A stretch of 35,307 bases of DNA from Micavibrio sp. GTDB taxonomy: Bacteria; Pseudomonadota; Alphaproteobacteria; Micavibrionales; Micavibrionaceae. The notes beneath the pieces are model-generated. The model was not told the origin of the DNA, ran no database searches, and was given only the letters and a program-made list of their open reading frames with translations. A program made the translations under genes and the position numbers. The stretch covers positions 1 to 35,307 of the forward strand of contig NZNU01000076.1 in the NCBI GenBank assembly GCA_002695035.1. Direction: 5' to 3'. Positions 8,020 through 18,132 of this stretch are shown piece after piece (within the stretch, counting starts at the first letter, position 1; the number at the start of each line of letters is the position of its first letter).

Positions 8020-11000
8020 GCGAAATGATAAAGGATCAAGAAAGAGCCCATCAAAATGTCGAAATAAGCGACACAGCAGCCGAGGCGACCTTAAGACAGC
8101 AGATTGCATCTGCGCCGGAGCAATCAGTCTGGGTGGGTGCATCAGCGGGAACGGGAAAAACCAAGGTCTTAACAGACAGGGTTTTACGCCTTTTATTGCC
8201 CTCGGAAATATCACCGGGTACAGAACCCCATAAGATACTCTGTATTACTTTCACAAAGGCCGCGGCTGCGGAAATGGCATTGCGTGTTTCAAAAGTGTTA
8301 GGTCAATGGGCCGTTGCAAACGAAGAAAAGCTGGAATAATCATTGACGAAACTTCTGGGCAAATTACCCGATGATAAGCAGAAGGAAGAAGCGCGGAAAC
8401 TGTTTGCGAAAGTTGTTGATGCACCGGGCGGGCTTAATATTCAAACCATACATGCGTTTTGTGAGTCTGTTTTGCGCCGTTTTCCGGTAGAGGCGGGCCT
8501 TCCACCAGCCTTTGAAGTTATAGAGGAGGCACGGAGTAAGCTGATATTAAAGCAGGCGCAAAACAAGGTTTTTTCAAAGATTATAAATGGAGAAGAGCCT
8601 GAGTTTCTGGATAAAATCAAATATCTGAGCTTGCGTGCCAGTGATGACCGCTTGCTGGATTTAATCAATACATTTTTAAAAGAGCGTCGGGCTTTATCTC
8701 AGCTTTTTGAGCAAAACCTCGAAGGGGGCTTGTATACGGGGTTGATGTCACAGTCAGGCTTGGACCCGAATATAACGGAAGAAATGTTATACCGTGAGCT
8801 ACAAAAAATGCTCTTGCGTTATGTCGGTGACGTAGAAAGTATTTTGCCGGAGTTGGACAGCGACTACCAAAAAACAGGACAAAATCTGGCTGGGAAATTA
8901 CGGGGCTTTGTCAAATATGAAGATTTCTCTGAACGTCTGCTCTTTCTTGAAGACGCCCTGCTGACAAAAGAAAAAAAGCCGAGATCATTCGGAAAGACTG
9001 TGTTTGCCCCCCATATACAAACCATTTTCAATGGTATAACAGATGAACTTGTCGCTTATCGCGATAAGGTGAAGCGTCTGGAAATGGTGAGGGGGAGCTC
9101 TTATGTTCTGGAGATTGTCAGAAAGGTTCTGGATGTCTTTGTGAACAGCAAATATCGGCAAGGGTTATTGGATTTTGATGATCTCATTGAAACAACTGCT
9201 AACCTGTTAAGAGGTCGTCTTCAAAACAGTCTTGATAACAAATCCTTTGAATGGATTTTGTATAAGCTGGATTACGGTATTGATCATGTGCTGGTTGATG
9301 AGGCGCAGGACACTAACCCTGATCAATGGGAAATTATCTCGACAATAGCCAATGCGTTTATGGAAGGGCTTGGTGCACGTGAAAATACAAACCGTACGCT
9401 TTTCGTAGTCGGTGATAGAAAGCAATCTATATACAGTTTTCAGCGTGCTGATCCGGATGTGTTTGAAGCTATGCGGCTTTATTTCGGACAGAGGATGAGC
9501 GAAGCCGACAGAATTTTCAAAGCGGTTGATATGAATATCTCTTTCCGCTCGGTACCTGCCATTTTAAATTTCGTCGATCGTATGTTTGAAAGTGAAATGG
9601 ATAAAAAAGGTGTCGTTGCTGCTGAGGAGGACGTTAAACACAGTGCACACAGGCACGGCGAGCCGGGATTGGTTGAGCTTTGGCCGATTATTTATGATGA
9701 GCGCACAGAAACAGGGGAAGCCTGGCCCCTGCCTGAAACGGATACAGATAAGATTGCCAGTAATGCGGCTTCGTCTGTACTTTTAGCTGAAAAGATTGCA
9801 GGTACAGTAAAGCACTGGCTGGACTCAGGCAGGTATTTACCCTCAAAAGACCGGGCAGTCGAGGCCGGGGATATTTTGATCCTGCTCAGGAAGCGCGGGC
9901 AGTTACAAGGCGATCTTGTTCGTGCATTAAAAAGCCGCAACATTAACGTGGAAGGACTTGATCGGCTCATCCTGCAAGAGCATATCGCTATTCAGGATTT
10001 GCTGGCAGCGGGCTTGTGCGCGCTCGATCCTGTTGATGATTATACACTTGCATGTTTGTTAAAATCACCTTTTGTTGGCTGGCATGATGAAGAGCTTATG
10101 GAGCTTTCACTGGGGCGTACCGGCACGCTTTATCGTGAAATGGAAAAGAGGTCCGGTGAGTCTGATTACGCAGAAATCTTAAGTTGGCTTAAAAAACTCT
10201 CCGGCTTTGCACAAAGAGAAACACCTTACAGTTTCTTCGCAACACTTTTATCAGTTTCCTGTCCGGCAGATAAAACCGGTAGCGGTTGGCGCGCTATCCA
10301 TAAACGTCTGGGCGAAGAAGCCTTCGATCCGGTGGAAACCTTCCTTGGTCATGTTCTTGACTGGAAGTCATCAAAAGGGCGTACAGGCTTGCTTGCCTTT
10401 ATTGAAGACATGAAACGCGAAAAGACCGAGATCAAACGTGAGATGGAAGAGGGGGCAGGCCGTGTACGTATCATGACAGTACATGGATCAAAGGGTCTTC
10501 AGGCTCCGATTGTGTTTCTGGCTGATACTGCTGTGTCTACGCAAGGCGGGAACAAAGGCAATCAGATATCTTCGCAAGTATACTGGCCCGCTAAAACCGG
10601 ACTTGATTTCCCCTTTTGGGCGCCCGGTGGAGATACCAGAAACAGTTTCAGCGATACCTATAAGGATATGATGGCAGAAAAGGCTGAAGAAGAGGGTAGA
10701 AGGCTTCTATATGTGGCTATGACCCGTGCCGAAGACGAGCTTTATATCTGTGGTCACATGAAAGACGGGGCAAATCTGTCCGACACATGCTGGTATGCCT
10801 TGGCTGAAAAAACTATGAAAGCGTTGCAAGCATCGAATGACGTGCGTTTTGAGGCTATTGAAAATGATGGGACTTATACCTATCAGGATAAAGGGGTACA
10901 AATTCGAGAAAATAAACAGGCGGAAAATCAGGATAAAGTCCGGGTCGATATGCCGGGCTGGGTTACAGAAATCCTCACCGAAGAGGAGAAGGTATTGAAA

Positions 11001-11561
11001 TCTGTTCAGCCATCCAGACCGGTTGAAGATGAGCCTGCCGTGTTTTCTCCGCTCGCCACTGCCAGCGAAGACAGATATATGTCCCGTTTTCACCGGGGTA
11101 ATATAATACACACCGCGCTTCAGTTCTTACCTGATCTGGATAAGGAAAAAAGGGCAGACGCACTTAAATCCTATTTGTCCCAAAAACATCTTGAGCTTGA
11201 GAAGGTTACTCAAGAAGAAATGGCTGCGGAAATTCTGAACCTGCTGGATGACCCGCTGTTCAAAAATGTATTCGGACCAAATTCGCGTGCGGAAATTCCC
11301 GTCACAGGTGTTCTGGGAGGAAACAAAAAAGTAAGCGGACAGATTGACCGACTTGTGATTGAGAAAAACAGAATACTTATCGTTGATTTCAAAACAAACA
11401 GGCCACCCCCCGATGACGAGAGGGATGTACCCCAGATATACAGGGACCAGCTGACCTCATACCACGATATCATGGCTGCTATTCACCCTGATAAGGAAAT
11501 TATATGCGGTCTTTTATGGACCAGCATTCCCAAATTTATGCGTATCAATATCAAAAAATAA
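8016..11561 (+). pseudogene. addA: Helicase-nuclease AddA interrupted by one in-frame TAA
   Basis: The frame from ATG 8016 to the stop at 11559-11561 would encode 1181 codons of UvrD-type helicase plus RecB nuclease. Codon 108 is TAA (8337-8339). The 5' part (107 aa) carries Walker A GASAGTGKT (Lys48). The 3' part resumes in the same frame three bases later at TTG 8343 (1072 aa) with IQTIHAFCES, VDEAQDTNPDQWE, VGDRKQSIYSFQRADP, MTVHGSKGLQAPIV, LLYVAMTRAEDEL and the nuclease motif IVDFKTNRPP. The frame and family-typical sequence are preserved on both sides. The change is therefore a single nonsense codon (for example GAA or AAA to TAA), a sequencing error, or read-through; it is not a frameshift. 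A weak GGAA at 8333-8336 could allow reinitiation at TTG 8343, but that product lacks the P-loop. Confidence 0.85.
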
Positions 11562-11578
11562 AGAAAGTTTATCGTCTT

Positions 11579-13528
11579 ATGGATTTTTCCAATCCCCGCA
11601 ACTTGAAATCAATTGCTGTTTTTTTCTGGCTCATCGGTCTTGCTTTAAGTTTTGCGCCCGCCACCAACTATGAGGCGTTATGTATAGGCGGATCAGTCTT
11701 AAGCCTTATACTGGCCTGTGCGATAAGCGATTCTTATGGGTTGAAACTTTCGCGCTGGACAATCAGCTTTTCCGCCCCCCTTATTTGCGTAGGCCTTTTA
11801 TGGCTTCTCTCGCTTGCAAGTATTGCCTGGGCAGCCAGCCCCTGGATGGCCTACACACAGTTCTGGACATTTTCGCTTCTGCCACTCTCCATACTGTTCT
11901 TCACTTTAAACTGGGATGACAGGGCAGAAATTCTTCATTCAACGGCTAGGGCAATAACTTTGCTTTTATCCGCAGTAGCGGCGTTCTCGCTTGTTCAGTA
12001 CTATTTTATGCCGCAAGAATTGATGTCGGGGCGCGCCTTTTACCCTTTAAAAAATCCGAATTCGCTGGGCGCTGTTTTTTCACTGGGATTTTTTTGCAGC
12101 CTCTACCTTTACAATAGCGAAAACTCAAAAGCATTATCCTTGCTGGCAGGGGCTCTCATGATTGCCGGGATTGCCACAACGGGTAGCCGGGGTGCAAGTT
12201 ACGCACTTATCCTGTCGCTATTATATCTGGCTTTCTGTTTCCGCCACATGATTTTCAAAAAAAATGCCACCAGCAAAAGAACGGGCCTTTTTACACTCAC
12301 AGGTGTGTTTATTTTTCTCATCGTCTCAATGACAGGAACGTCTACCACGAACACAGTTATTGGTAATACTTTGCGTGCCGGTACAGATCAGGTCCCTCTT
12401 TTGTGGGAAAGGCCATCTATTTGGAAATCGACATTTGAAATCATAAAGGATAACCCGATTTTGGGCGTAGGCGTTGGTAATTTTCCTTTGTTTTATGACA
12501 CTGTGCGATTGCCGGGAGAGGATTCAGCCGGTTTTTCAGCACATAACGATTTTCTTCAGTTGTGGAGTGAGCTTGGGATTGCGGCCCCCATTTTAATTCT
12601 TATGTTAGCCCCCTCATTGATATTTTTAAGTTGGAGAGCATTGTCACAAAATGAAACAAAAAATCGAAAAAACACCCTTTATGAGAAAAACAAAAATGGT
12701 TTGGTTATTTCGATCGCTGCATTATTTGCTGCGGGTCTTCATTCACTGGTCACCTCGCTTGTGCTTATAGCACCTGCTGTATGCCTCCTTGGCTACATCT
12801 TGGCAGTCTGGCAGAACGGATACGCCCATTTGATATCAAGTAAAGATGTGGTTATTGATAAACCGGAAAAACTTTCTGCATCACTTGCAGAAGCTGGAAT
12901 AGGTGTTGTTTTCCTAGGCTTTATATGTCTTGTCGCGCCCGCCTTTGTAAGCAATTTTTATACGGATCGTGCAACGACTTTTAAATATCAGGGAAATATG
13001 GAAGAGTTTGTTCATGCGGTCAATGCCAGTGAGAAATGGTCATTAGGCCAAAATCCTGTCTCCTATATTCAGGCAGCGCTTTTGCCCGTTTCCATTCTGG
13101 AAACAAACTCTGTCGTGCTGATGAAATCCAATAAGGAAGAATTAAAAAATGAAGCCTTAGATCTGCTTGAAAAAGCACAGAAACTTAATCCGCGTGACCC
13201 CGCCATATATCACAGACGTGCAAGATTATATTACGTTTCACAAGGCGACATGGATAATGCGACCAAAATTAACAGATCACTTAAAAAGGCATTGCAGATA
13301 GACCCTTATTTCATGCCTTCAAGGGTATGGTTATTGGAAAGATATATTGATAGCGGTGAGAATGACAAAGCCTACACTTTTGTGCGTGAAAGCATCCCAT
13401 ACATGAAGATATGGCAATATAACCTGAATTACGCCAGCCAAGCCGCGCAGGTTTTACTATCTAATGGTGACACAGAAGAAGGCAACCAGCTTCTGGATCA
13501 TATCAGATCTTTGCAAGAACGCCGTTAA
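11579..13528 (+). CDS. O-antigen ligase/polymerase-family membrane protein with C-terminal TPR-like region
   Basis: About 649 residues. Some ten hydrophobic segments fill the first two thirds. The Wzy_C-type region contains LKNPNSLGAVFSLGFF, TTGSRGASYALI, and the periplasmic loop GVGVGNFPLFYDTVRLPG...SAHNDFLQLWSELGI, typical of O-antigen ligase family proteins that join or polymerise lipid-linked glycans. The last ~170 residues are soluble and repeat-like (ALDLLEKAQKLNPRDPAIYHR, ALQIDPYFMPSRVWLLERYI), matching tetratricopeptide repeats. I prefer ATG 11579, after the addA stop; an upstream in-frame ATG at 11504 would overlap addA by 58 bp. Substrate is unknown and no glycan cluster is nearby. 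In relatives this slot after addA often holds trxA. Confidence 0.75.
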   Translation: MDFSNPRNLKSIAVFFWLIGLALSFAPATNYEALCIGGSVLSLILACAISDSYGLKLSRWTISFSAPLICVGLLWLLSLASIAWAASPWMAYTQFWTFSLLPLSILFFTLNWDDRAEILHSTARAITLLLSAVAAFSLVQYYFMPQELMSGRAFYPLKNPNSLGAVFSLGFFCSLYLYNSENSKALSLLAGALMIAGIATTGSRGASYALILSLLYLAFCFRHMIFKKNATSKRTGLFTLTGVFIFLIVSMTGTSTTNTVIGNTLRAGTDQVPLLWERPSIWKSTFEIIKDNPILGVGVGNFPLFYDTVRLPGEDSAGFSAHNDFLQLWSELGIAAPILILMLAPSLIFLSWRALSQNETKNRKNTLYEKNKNGLVISIAALFAAGLHSLVTSLVLIAPAVCLLGYILAVWQNGYAHLISSKDVVIDKPEKLSASLAEAGIGVVFLGFICLVAPAFVSNFYTDRATTFKYQGNMEEFVHAVNASEKWSLGQNPVSYIQAALLPVSILETNSVVLMKSNKEELKNEALDLLEKAQKLNPRDPAIYHRRARLYYVSQGDMDNATKINRSLKKALQIDPYFMPSRVWLLERYIDSGENDKAYTFVRESIPYMKIWQYNLNYASQAAQVLLSNGDTEEGNQLLDHIRSLQERR

Positions 13529-13538
13529 GGGAGGTTTT

Positions 13539-14393
13539 TTATTCCTCGTCGCGCAGGTCGATCGGTAAACCGGCAGGAGGTTTAGCGAATTCGGCATAAG
13601 CTGAATTCCCGCGTTTGACGATTTCAACAAAGTCCAGGCGCTCACCATTTGGCATAGGCCAGCCGGAGCTTCCCTTGGCAATACAGAATTCACCGTCCTT
13701 GACTGAGAAAATACCATCAGCTGCGGCTACGACCTGTTTGCGACCATTTATCTCCACGGTTAATCTCTGCCCCTTTACAGCGTCAACAGTTGATACCTTT
13801 ACAGAGGTTTTCAAATTCCCGTAACCGTCATTATAAACAATAACATTCTCAGGAAATTCATCGGGAACATCAGCACTTGCGTCATCACCAAGGCAGGAAT
13901 AATCACCGCGTGCAATATGACCTAATATACGAGGGTAATTATCGCGTGAGCGGAATTGTGTTTTATCATTATCAACATGTACGTGTCTGATCTCTTCTGC
14001 ATGTGGTTTTAAAAGCGTTGCTGAAACAGAGCTGTTTACTATCACGATCTGAGCGCCGTTTTTTAAGCGCAGATATATAAATGGTTCGCCTGCATTTTGT
14101 TTACGCTCAGCCAGATTGTCTTTACGTGGTGCGACATTATTATAGACAAGGTAATTTTCACCCAAGGGAGTATTGACCGCCAGCTGAGCCGTAACAAAGG
14201 CATTTTCAACAGCGTTCAAGGGACGCACAGGCGTGGTCATTATGTGGTAATTCAGGAAAGTGCCTGCCTCAAACTGTTCAGCCTGAAAGGATTGCAAATT
14301 GGCGTGGAGGCGTTCCTCTACCTCGGAGAAGGCAAGATCTCCGGCGGCACCGTAATCGGCAATGAGTCTGATATAAAGCTGTTTCAGTTTCAT
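13539..14393 (-). CDS. SAM-hydrolase-like protein (SAM hydroxide adenosyltransferase / DUF62 family)
   Basis: 284 residues, soluble. It fits the two-domain fold of the S-adenosylmethionine hydroxide adenosyltransferase/chlorinase family: an early IADYGAAGDLAFSEV (compare TDFG..D in the family), NVAPRKDN where canonical members have VDPGVG, and a C-terminal barrel with VIVYNDGYGNLKTSV (compare D.FGN..TN) and AKGSSGWP (compare GSSG). Canonical members hydrolyse SAM to adenosine and methionine. The first-domain motifs are divergent, so activity is uncertain. A good SD (AGAGGAAAA) precedes ATG 14393. It is last in a minus-strand series CDF-glk-GGCT-this gene, after a 78-bp gap, and nearly abuts the convergent ligase-like gene (10 bp). 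Confidence 0.6.
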   Translation of the reverse strand: MKLKQLYIRLIADYGAAGDLAFSEVEERLHANLQSFQAEQFEAGTFLNYHIMTTPVRPLNAVENAFVTAQLAVNTPLGENYLVYNNVAPRKDNLAERKQNAGEPFIYLRLKNGAQIVIVNSSVSATLLKPHAEEIRHVHVDNDKTQFRSRDNYPRILGHIARGDYSCLGDDASADVPDEFPENVIVYNDGYGNLKTSVKVSTVDAVKGQRLTVEINGRKQVVAAADGIFSVKDGEFCIAKGSSGWPMPNGERLDFVEIVKRGNSAYAEFAKPPAGLPIDLRDEE

Positions 14394-14471
14394 GTAAATT
14401 TTCCTCTCAATTTTTTCTATGGTCTATAATAACGGGGGTTCGGATTCAAGTTTAATCGTAATATGTCTGCG

Positions 14472-15101
14472 TTAAGACCAGCTTTCTTCATCATACGGGT
14501 TCCAGTCAAGAGCTTTCAGATGAGATGATAAGGGTGTTGTCCGATCACTCAAAAAAGAGGTCTCTATAAAATTATCAATATACTCTTTTCCCACAGATAA
14601 ATATGCTGAAAGACATAGCCTTAGATAGTGTCGTGAAGGAAGAATATCTCTTCTGTAATTCTCACCTTTATATTTCTTCACATAGTCGTGCCAATGGTCG
14701 TAAATTGCATGCCCCCTTTCATTGATCAGGTCTTCGTGACTATCATAGCCAACATAGACGTGACCTCTTTTTATTTCACCGGTTTTCAAAATTTTTACAT
14801 CTTCAACAGTCTCTCGGTAATCAAGTTCCCTGTCCCTGATAACAGGCCAGAACTGATCAGGTACTTTGAAGTGGCACACATACATACCGGGAGCATTGTT
14901 ATCAGGATGGATAAAGCTGGCGGAAACTTCATTTGTTTTCCAGTCGGCTGTTCCGCGTATAACACATTGTGGCGAGACCTTGCCGAATATGCGGCGATAT
15001 CCTCTTAAAATACCGATATTGAATTCTGAAAGGTTCGGAACAGAGGAGCGGGCGGAACTTTCATTAACCAGAGAAGCATATCCGATGCAGTATTCAGACA
15101 T
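14472..15101 (-). CDS. Gamma-glutamylcyclotransferase-like protein
   Basis: About 209 residues from ATG 15101, chosen because GAGGGAAAG lies about 7-15 nt upstream; TTG 15122 or ATG 15119 would lengthen it. The N-terminus EYCIGYASLVNESSARS resembles the GYGSL substrate-loop motif of the GGCT/ChaC/butirosin-cyclotransferase fold. RDRELDYRETVEDV supplies a candidate catalytic Glu in the usual position (family: F..RE..Y). Family members cyclise gamma-glutamyl groups or remove them from peptides. Residues 120-209 (HWHDYVKKYKG...RHYLRLCLSAYLSVG) form a C-terminal extension like that in bacterial stand-alone GGCT-like proteins. The start overlaps the end of glk by 8 bp. Substrate cannot be read from sequence. 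Confidence 0.6.
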   Translation of the reverse strand: MSEYCIGYASLVNESSARSSVPNLSEFNIGILRGYRRIFGKVSPQCVIRGTADWKTNEVSASFIHPDNNAPGMYVCHFKVPDQFWPVIRDRELDYRETVEDVKILKTGEIKRGHVYVGYDSHEDLINERGHAIYDHWHDYVKKYKGENYRRDILPSRHYLRLCLSAYLSVGKEYIDNFIETSFLSDRTTPLSSHLKALDWNPYDEESWS

Positions 15102-16089
15102 CCTTATGCTTTCCCTCATCAACGATGGACTTCAAACCCTGAAGCGCGATAAAAGGTGTGTCAATGACAGCAACCGGTGTCGCTTCAAGATAGTCACGAA
15201 TAACAGGGAAAGAATTATGCGACATAAAATGGAGCATAGAAGATGTATCAATCAGGTTTTTCTCGACTAAAAACTGAATAAGCCCACCGTCCAGATAAAC
15301 ACCGCCATAGGCATCACCGGTTATAACTGCCGTTTGCAGAAACAGTCCAAAAAATTCAAAGAACAAACGTAAAGTTTCCTGAACCGACACATCGTCCTTG
15401 TTTTCAAGTATGAAGCCTTGTGATGTGTCATGTTTTTCGGGGAGCCCGTGCATCAAACAGACCGCGCGGTGCAAAACAGGAAGCCCGCGCCCGCTGACGA
15501 TATCTTCAAAGCTGACTGTATACTCATGCTGGCCAAGTTGTTTGACCAGACGCATGACAAGGGTTTGTTCTTCTGTCTGTGGGCTGGCAGGAAAATGTCC
15601 GCCATAGGTATGCTGTATACGTGTTTCAGCCTTACCTGGAATGGCGTAGGCCAGACCAAGGCCGGTACCCGGCCCGCACACAACGCGGGGTTTATAAAAA
15701 TCTTTTGTGTCACCTTCTTTTAAAACGATGGTATCTCCACGATGCATATGGGCAACACCATAGGCTGTGGCTTCAAAATCCCCACAGATATGGACAATGG
15801 GGAAGCGGCTTTCTTCAAAAGCGGAGACATTTATGGCCCAGTCTTTGTTATTTCCGATGCGCCAGATATTATCTTTATCCATCCGCCCTGCCGCGGCTAT
15901 GGCAACATTCAAATTGTCTTTAGGCAGATTTTCATCATCCCGGAAACGGGCAAAGAGCTCTGTTGCTGCCTCATATTCAGAGGTTTTGTAGATGCGCGCA
16001 GGCGTCATTTTATTGCCGTCATAGGCGGCAATCCGCGCGTGAGTGCCACCGATATCAGCCAGCATATAAAGAGGTGCGCTCTTGCTCAT
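15094..16089 (-). CDS. glk: Glucokinase (Glk, ROK-unrelated E. coli type)
   Basis: 331 residues, usual for proteobacterial ATP-dependent glucokinase. LADIGGTHARIAAYD (residues 9-23) is the ATP-phosphate loop. ICGDFEATAYGVAH, VVCGPGTGLGLAYAI and HTYGGHFPASPQTEEQ match the substrate and ATP sites. GVYLDGGLI near the C-terminus completes the adenosine-binding region. It phosphorylates glucose to glucose-6-phosphate in the cytosol. The ATG overlaps the upstream CDF gene stop by 4 bp (16086-16089) and its end overlaps the GGCT-like gene, so all three are probably one transcript. The link with a metal exporter and a cyclotransferase has no obvious metabolic logic. Confidence 0.93.
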   Translation of the reverse strand: MSKSAPLYMLADIGGTHARIAAYDGNKMTPARIYKTSEYEAATELFARFRDDENLPKDNLNVAIAAAGRMDKDNIWRIGNNKDWAINVSAFEESRFPIVHICGDFEATAYGVAHMHRGDTIVLKEGDTKDFYKPRVVCGPGTGLGLAYAIPGKAETRIQHTYGGHFPASPQTEEQTLVMRLVKQLGQHEYTVSFEDIVSGRGLPVLHRAVCLMHGLPEKHDTSQGFILENKDDVSVQETLRLFFEFFGLFLQTAVITGDAYGGVYLDGGLIQFLVEKNLIDTSSMLHFMSHNSFPVIRDYLEATPVAVIDTPFIALQGLKSIVDEGKHKDV

Positions 16090-17042
16090 GCGACCTCTTC
16101 ATCATTATGACGCAAATCAGTAGGGCTTCCGGCCGGGTCGACATGTATCATAATTTCGGATTGCGGGAAGGTTTTGTAAATTTCTCTCTCGACTTCTAAG
16201 GCAATCTCATGCGCCGACCAGAGAAGAATATTCGGGTCTACCTCTATATCAAAAGTAATAAGGATTTTCATCCCAGAGCGGATAACGCGCAGATCGTGAT
16301 AATCCTTCACAGAGGAATGTGACAAAATGATATCGATAATTTCCTGTCTTGTATCATTATCCATTTCGCGGTCAAGAAGCATATCAACAGCATTTTTGCC
16401 GACTCCGTATCCGATATGCCAGACATAGCCTGCAATGATTAAAGCAAATACGGGGTCAATAATTTGCGGCAATCCCATTGCGGTACCGATGAGAACGGCC
16501 AGAACGCCCAGATTAATGAAAATATCAGAATGATAATGGGCGTGGTCTGCCTCAATTGCCAGAGAGTCGGTACTTTCAATGGCATGCTTTTGAATACGCG
16601 TCAGGACAAAGGTGAGTATGAGGGTAAGAACAATAACACCTGCTGCAAAGCCCTGATCAGTTATAGGTTTGGGAGTAATTATATTTAATATGGCGTTGTA
16701 AAAGACAACTGTTCCGGCCCCGATAATGAAGACAGATTGTATGAGGGCGAATAGTCCTTCAATTTTCCCGTGCCCGTATCGGTGGCATTCATCAGCGGGC
16801 TTGAGGGACATCTTTACCGATAACAGAGCTGTTGCCGACATCATTATATCGGCAAGGGAATCGGTCAGAGTGGACAACACGCTGACAGAGCCGCTTAAAA
16901 AATATGCTGCAGCCTTTGCAAACAACATAATACCTACAATGACGATAGCAGCCCAGCCAGCAAAAACGGCGCGGCTGGGGTCGAACAGAGCCTTATCAGA
17001 ATCTGCGTCGCGCCCGGAGTGGTTGTGTGGCTGTGTATCCAT
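16086..17042 (-). CDS. Cation diffusion facilitator (CDF/FieF-type) metal exporter
   Basis: About 318 residues from ATG 17042; an in-frame start at 17114 would add 24 residues. Six hydrophobic segments are followed by a cytosolic C-terminal domain of about 90 residues. The family signature is clear: SVSVLSTLTDSLADIMMSA in TM2 (metal Asp pair D..AD), YGHGKIEGLFALIQS after TM3, and DSLAIEADHAHYHSDIFINLGVL in TM5 with the H-x3-D pair. Those acidic/His sites bind Zn2+, Fe2+, Mn2+ or Cd2+ and exchange them for protons. The N-terminus has a short His-containing stretch (QPHNHSG). The SD is weak. It leads the glk-GGCT run and diverges from the 2OG oxygenase gene across about 100 bp. Confidence 0.9.
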   Translation of the reverse strand: MDTQPHNHSGRDADSDKALFDPSRAVFAGWAAIVIVGIMLFAKAAAYFLSGSVSVLSTLTDSLADIMMSATALLSVKMSLKPADECHRYGHGKIEGLFALIQSVFIIGAGTVVFYNAILNIITPKPITDQGFAAGVIVLTLILTFVLTRIQKHAIESTDSLAIEADHAHYHSDIFINLGVLAVLIGTAMGLPQIIDPVFALIIAGYVWHIGYGVGKNAVDMLLDREMDNDTRQEIIDIILSHSSVKDYHDLRVIRSGMKILITFDIEVDPNILLWSAHEIALEVEREIYKTFPQSEIMIHVDPAGSPTDLRHNDEEVA

Positions 17043-17143
17043 AAAGATAGTTGTACCTAAAATCGCATCATTTGAAAAGACTTGGTAGAAGCCTGATAAA
17101 AGGTAAAATTGCATGTAGTTGCGGTCTGAGGTATATTTTGGAA

Positions 17144-18085
17144 ATGAATTCTATACCTATAATTGATGTAAGCTCACTTTATAATACCGGCAAAGCTACT
17201 GATTCCGTTGATACGGAAATCGGAGAAGCTTTGCATAAAGCAGGTTTTGCGGTTTTAACTAACGCAAAAGTGGATTTTGGATTGATCGGGGAAATTCAGA
17301 AATTCTTCCAGTTGGGCGAATCTGAAAAAATGGAATATGCAAAAAACTATTATAAGTCCGAAAATACCAACCTTTACCGCGGATATTTTCCTGCAGACTA
17401 CACTGCCAATGCGCCTAAGGAAGGATATGATATAGGCCCACCGGACAAAATGCAGCCCGAAAGCGGGGATCCTTTTCTTGAAGAAAATATATGGCCTGAG
17501 CATCTGGATGACTGGCAAAACGCTATGTGTAAATATTATGCAGAAGTCGAGACACTTGGGTTTCATCTTTTGGATTCTATTGCGAGATATTTAGGGATAG
17601 ATAAACAATGGCTGTCATCACGGTTTGAGGGGCATCGCTCTACTTTGCGCCCGATAAGATATCCTTACAATGAAAGCTATACACATAAGGAAATATGTGC
17701 CCCTCATGTGGATTCAGGTTTTTTGACAATCCTGTATCAGGATACAATTGGCGGGCTTCAGGCAAAGTCACCATTTTCTGAGAATGATGATGGTTATATT
17801 GATGTTCCTGCGGTCAAAAACAGTTTTGCAATTAATATCGGCAAGACGGCCGAACGCTGGAGTAATGGCTATTTTAAAGCAACTGAGCACAGAGTATTGA
17901 ACAGTTTTAAGGAACGCTATTCTGTGCCTTTTTTCTTTGAGCCGGCTTTTGACACGGTCATTGATGTTTTGCCCTCATCAAAAATTAATAAAGCCCCGTC
18001 GCATTCACCGGAAAACTATAAAAATATTATGATAGAAAATATTAAAAATTTTAGTGAGTATAGTGGACTTTTTGGTCAAAACTGA
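17144..18085 (+). CDS. 2-oxoglutarate/Fe(II)-dependent oxygenase (isopenicillin-N-synthase-like)
   Basis: 313 residues from ATG 17144, chosen because PIIDVSSLY is the family's usual beginning and a GGAA precedes it; an upstream start at 17051 would overlap the divergent CDF gene. The N-terminal DIOX_N region (about 1-120) is followed by the double-stranded beta-helix. The Fe ligands are visible as His188-x-Asp190 (APHVDSGFLTIL) and His249 (ATEHRVLN), and Arg258 with Ser260 (RYS) is the 2-oxoglutarate anchor. Members hydroxylate or cyclise small molecules; bacterial copies with unassigned substrates are common. It stands alone on the plus strand, 47 bp before mdh. Confidence 0.88.
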   Translation: MNSIPIIDVSSLYNTGKATDSVDTEIGEALHKAGFAVLTNAKVDFGLIGEIQKFFQLGESEKMEYAKNYYKSENTNLYRGYFPADYTANAPKEGYDIGPPDKMQPESGDPFLEENIWPEHLDDWQNAMCKYYAEVETLGFHLLDSIARYLGIDKQWLSSRFEGHRSTLRPIRYPYNESYTHKEICAPHVDSGFLTILYQDTIGGLQAKSPFSENDDGYIDVPAVKNSFAINIGKTAERWSNGYFKATEHRVLNSFKERYSVPFFFEPAFDTVIDVLPSSKINKAPSHSPENYKNIMIENIKNFSEYSGLFGQN

Positions 18086-18132
18086 CGTAACGTGATCTAA
18101 ATTTATATTTAAAAAAGAAAGGTTCTATTCCT

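Noticed and set aside
8016-8345. Frameshift or genuine two-subunit split in addA
   Set aside because: Both halves are in the same frame with one codon (TCA) between the TAA and the TTG; a point nonsense change explains it more simply. An alternative genetic code is also rejected because other genes here end normally at TAA.
10707-11111. 134-codon frame antisense to addA
   Set aside because: Antisense to conserved helicase and nuclease sequence; no independent support.
15579-16110. Several plus-strand frames of 74-122 codons opposite glk
   Set aside because: All overlap a glucokinase gene with every family motif; the multiple frames are a by-product of its codon use.
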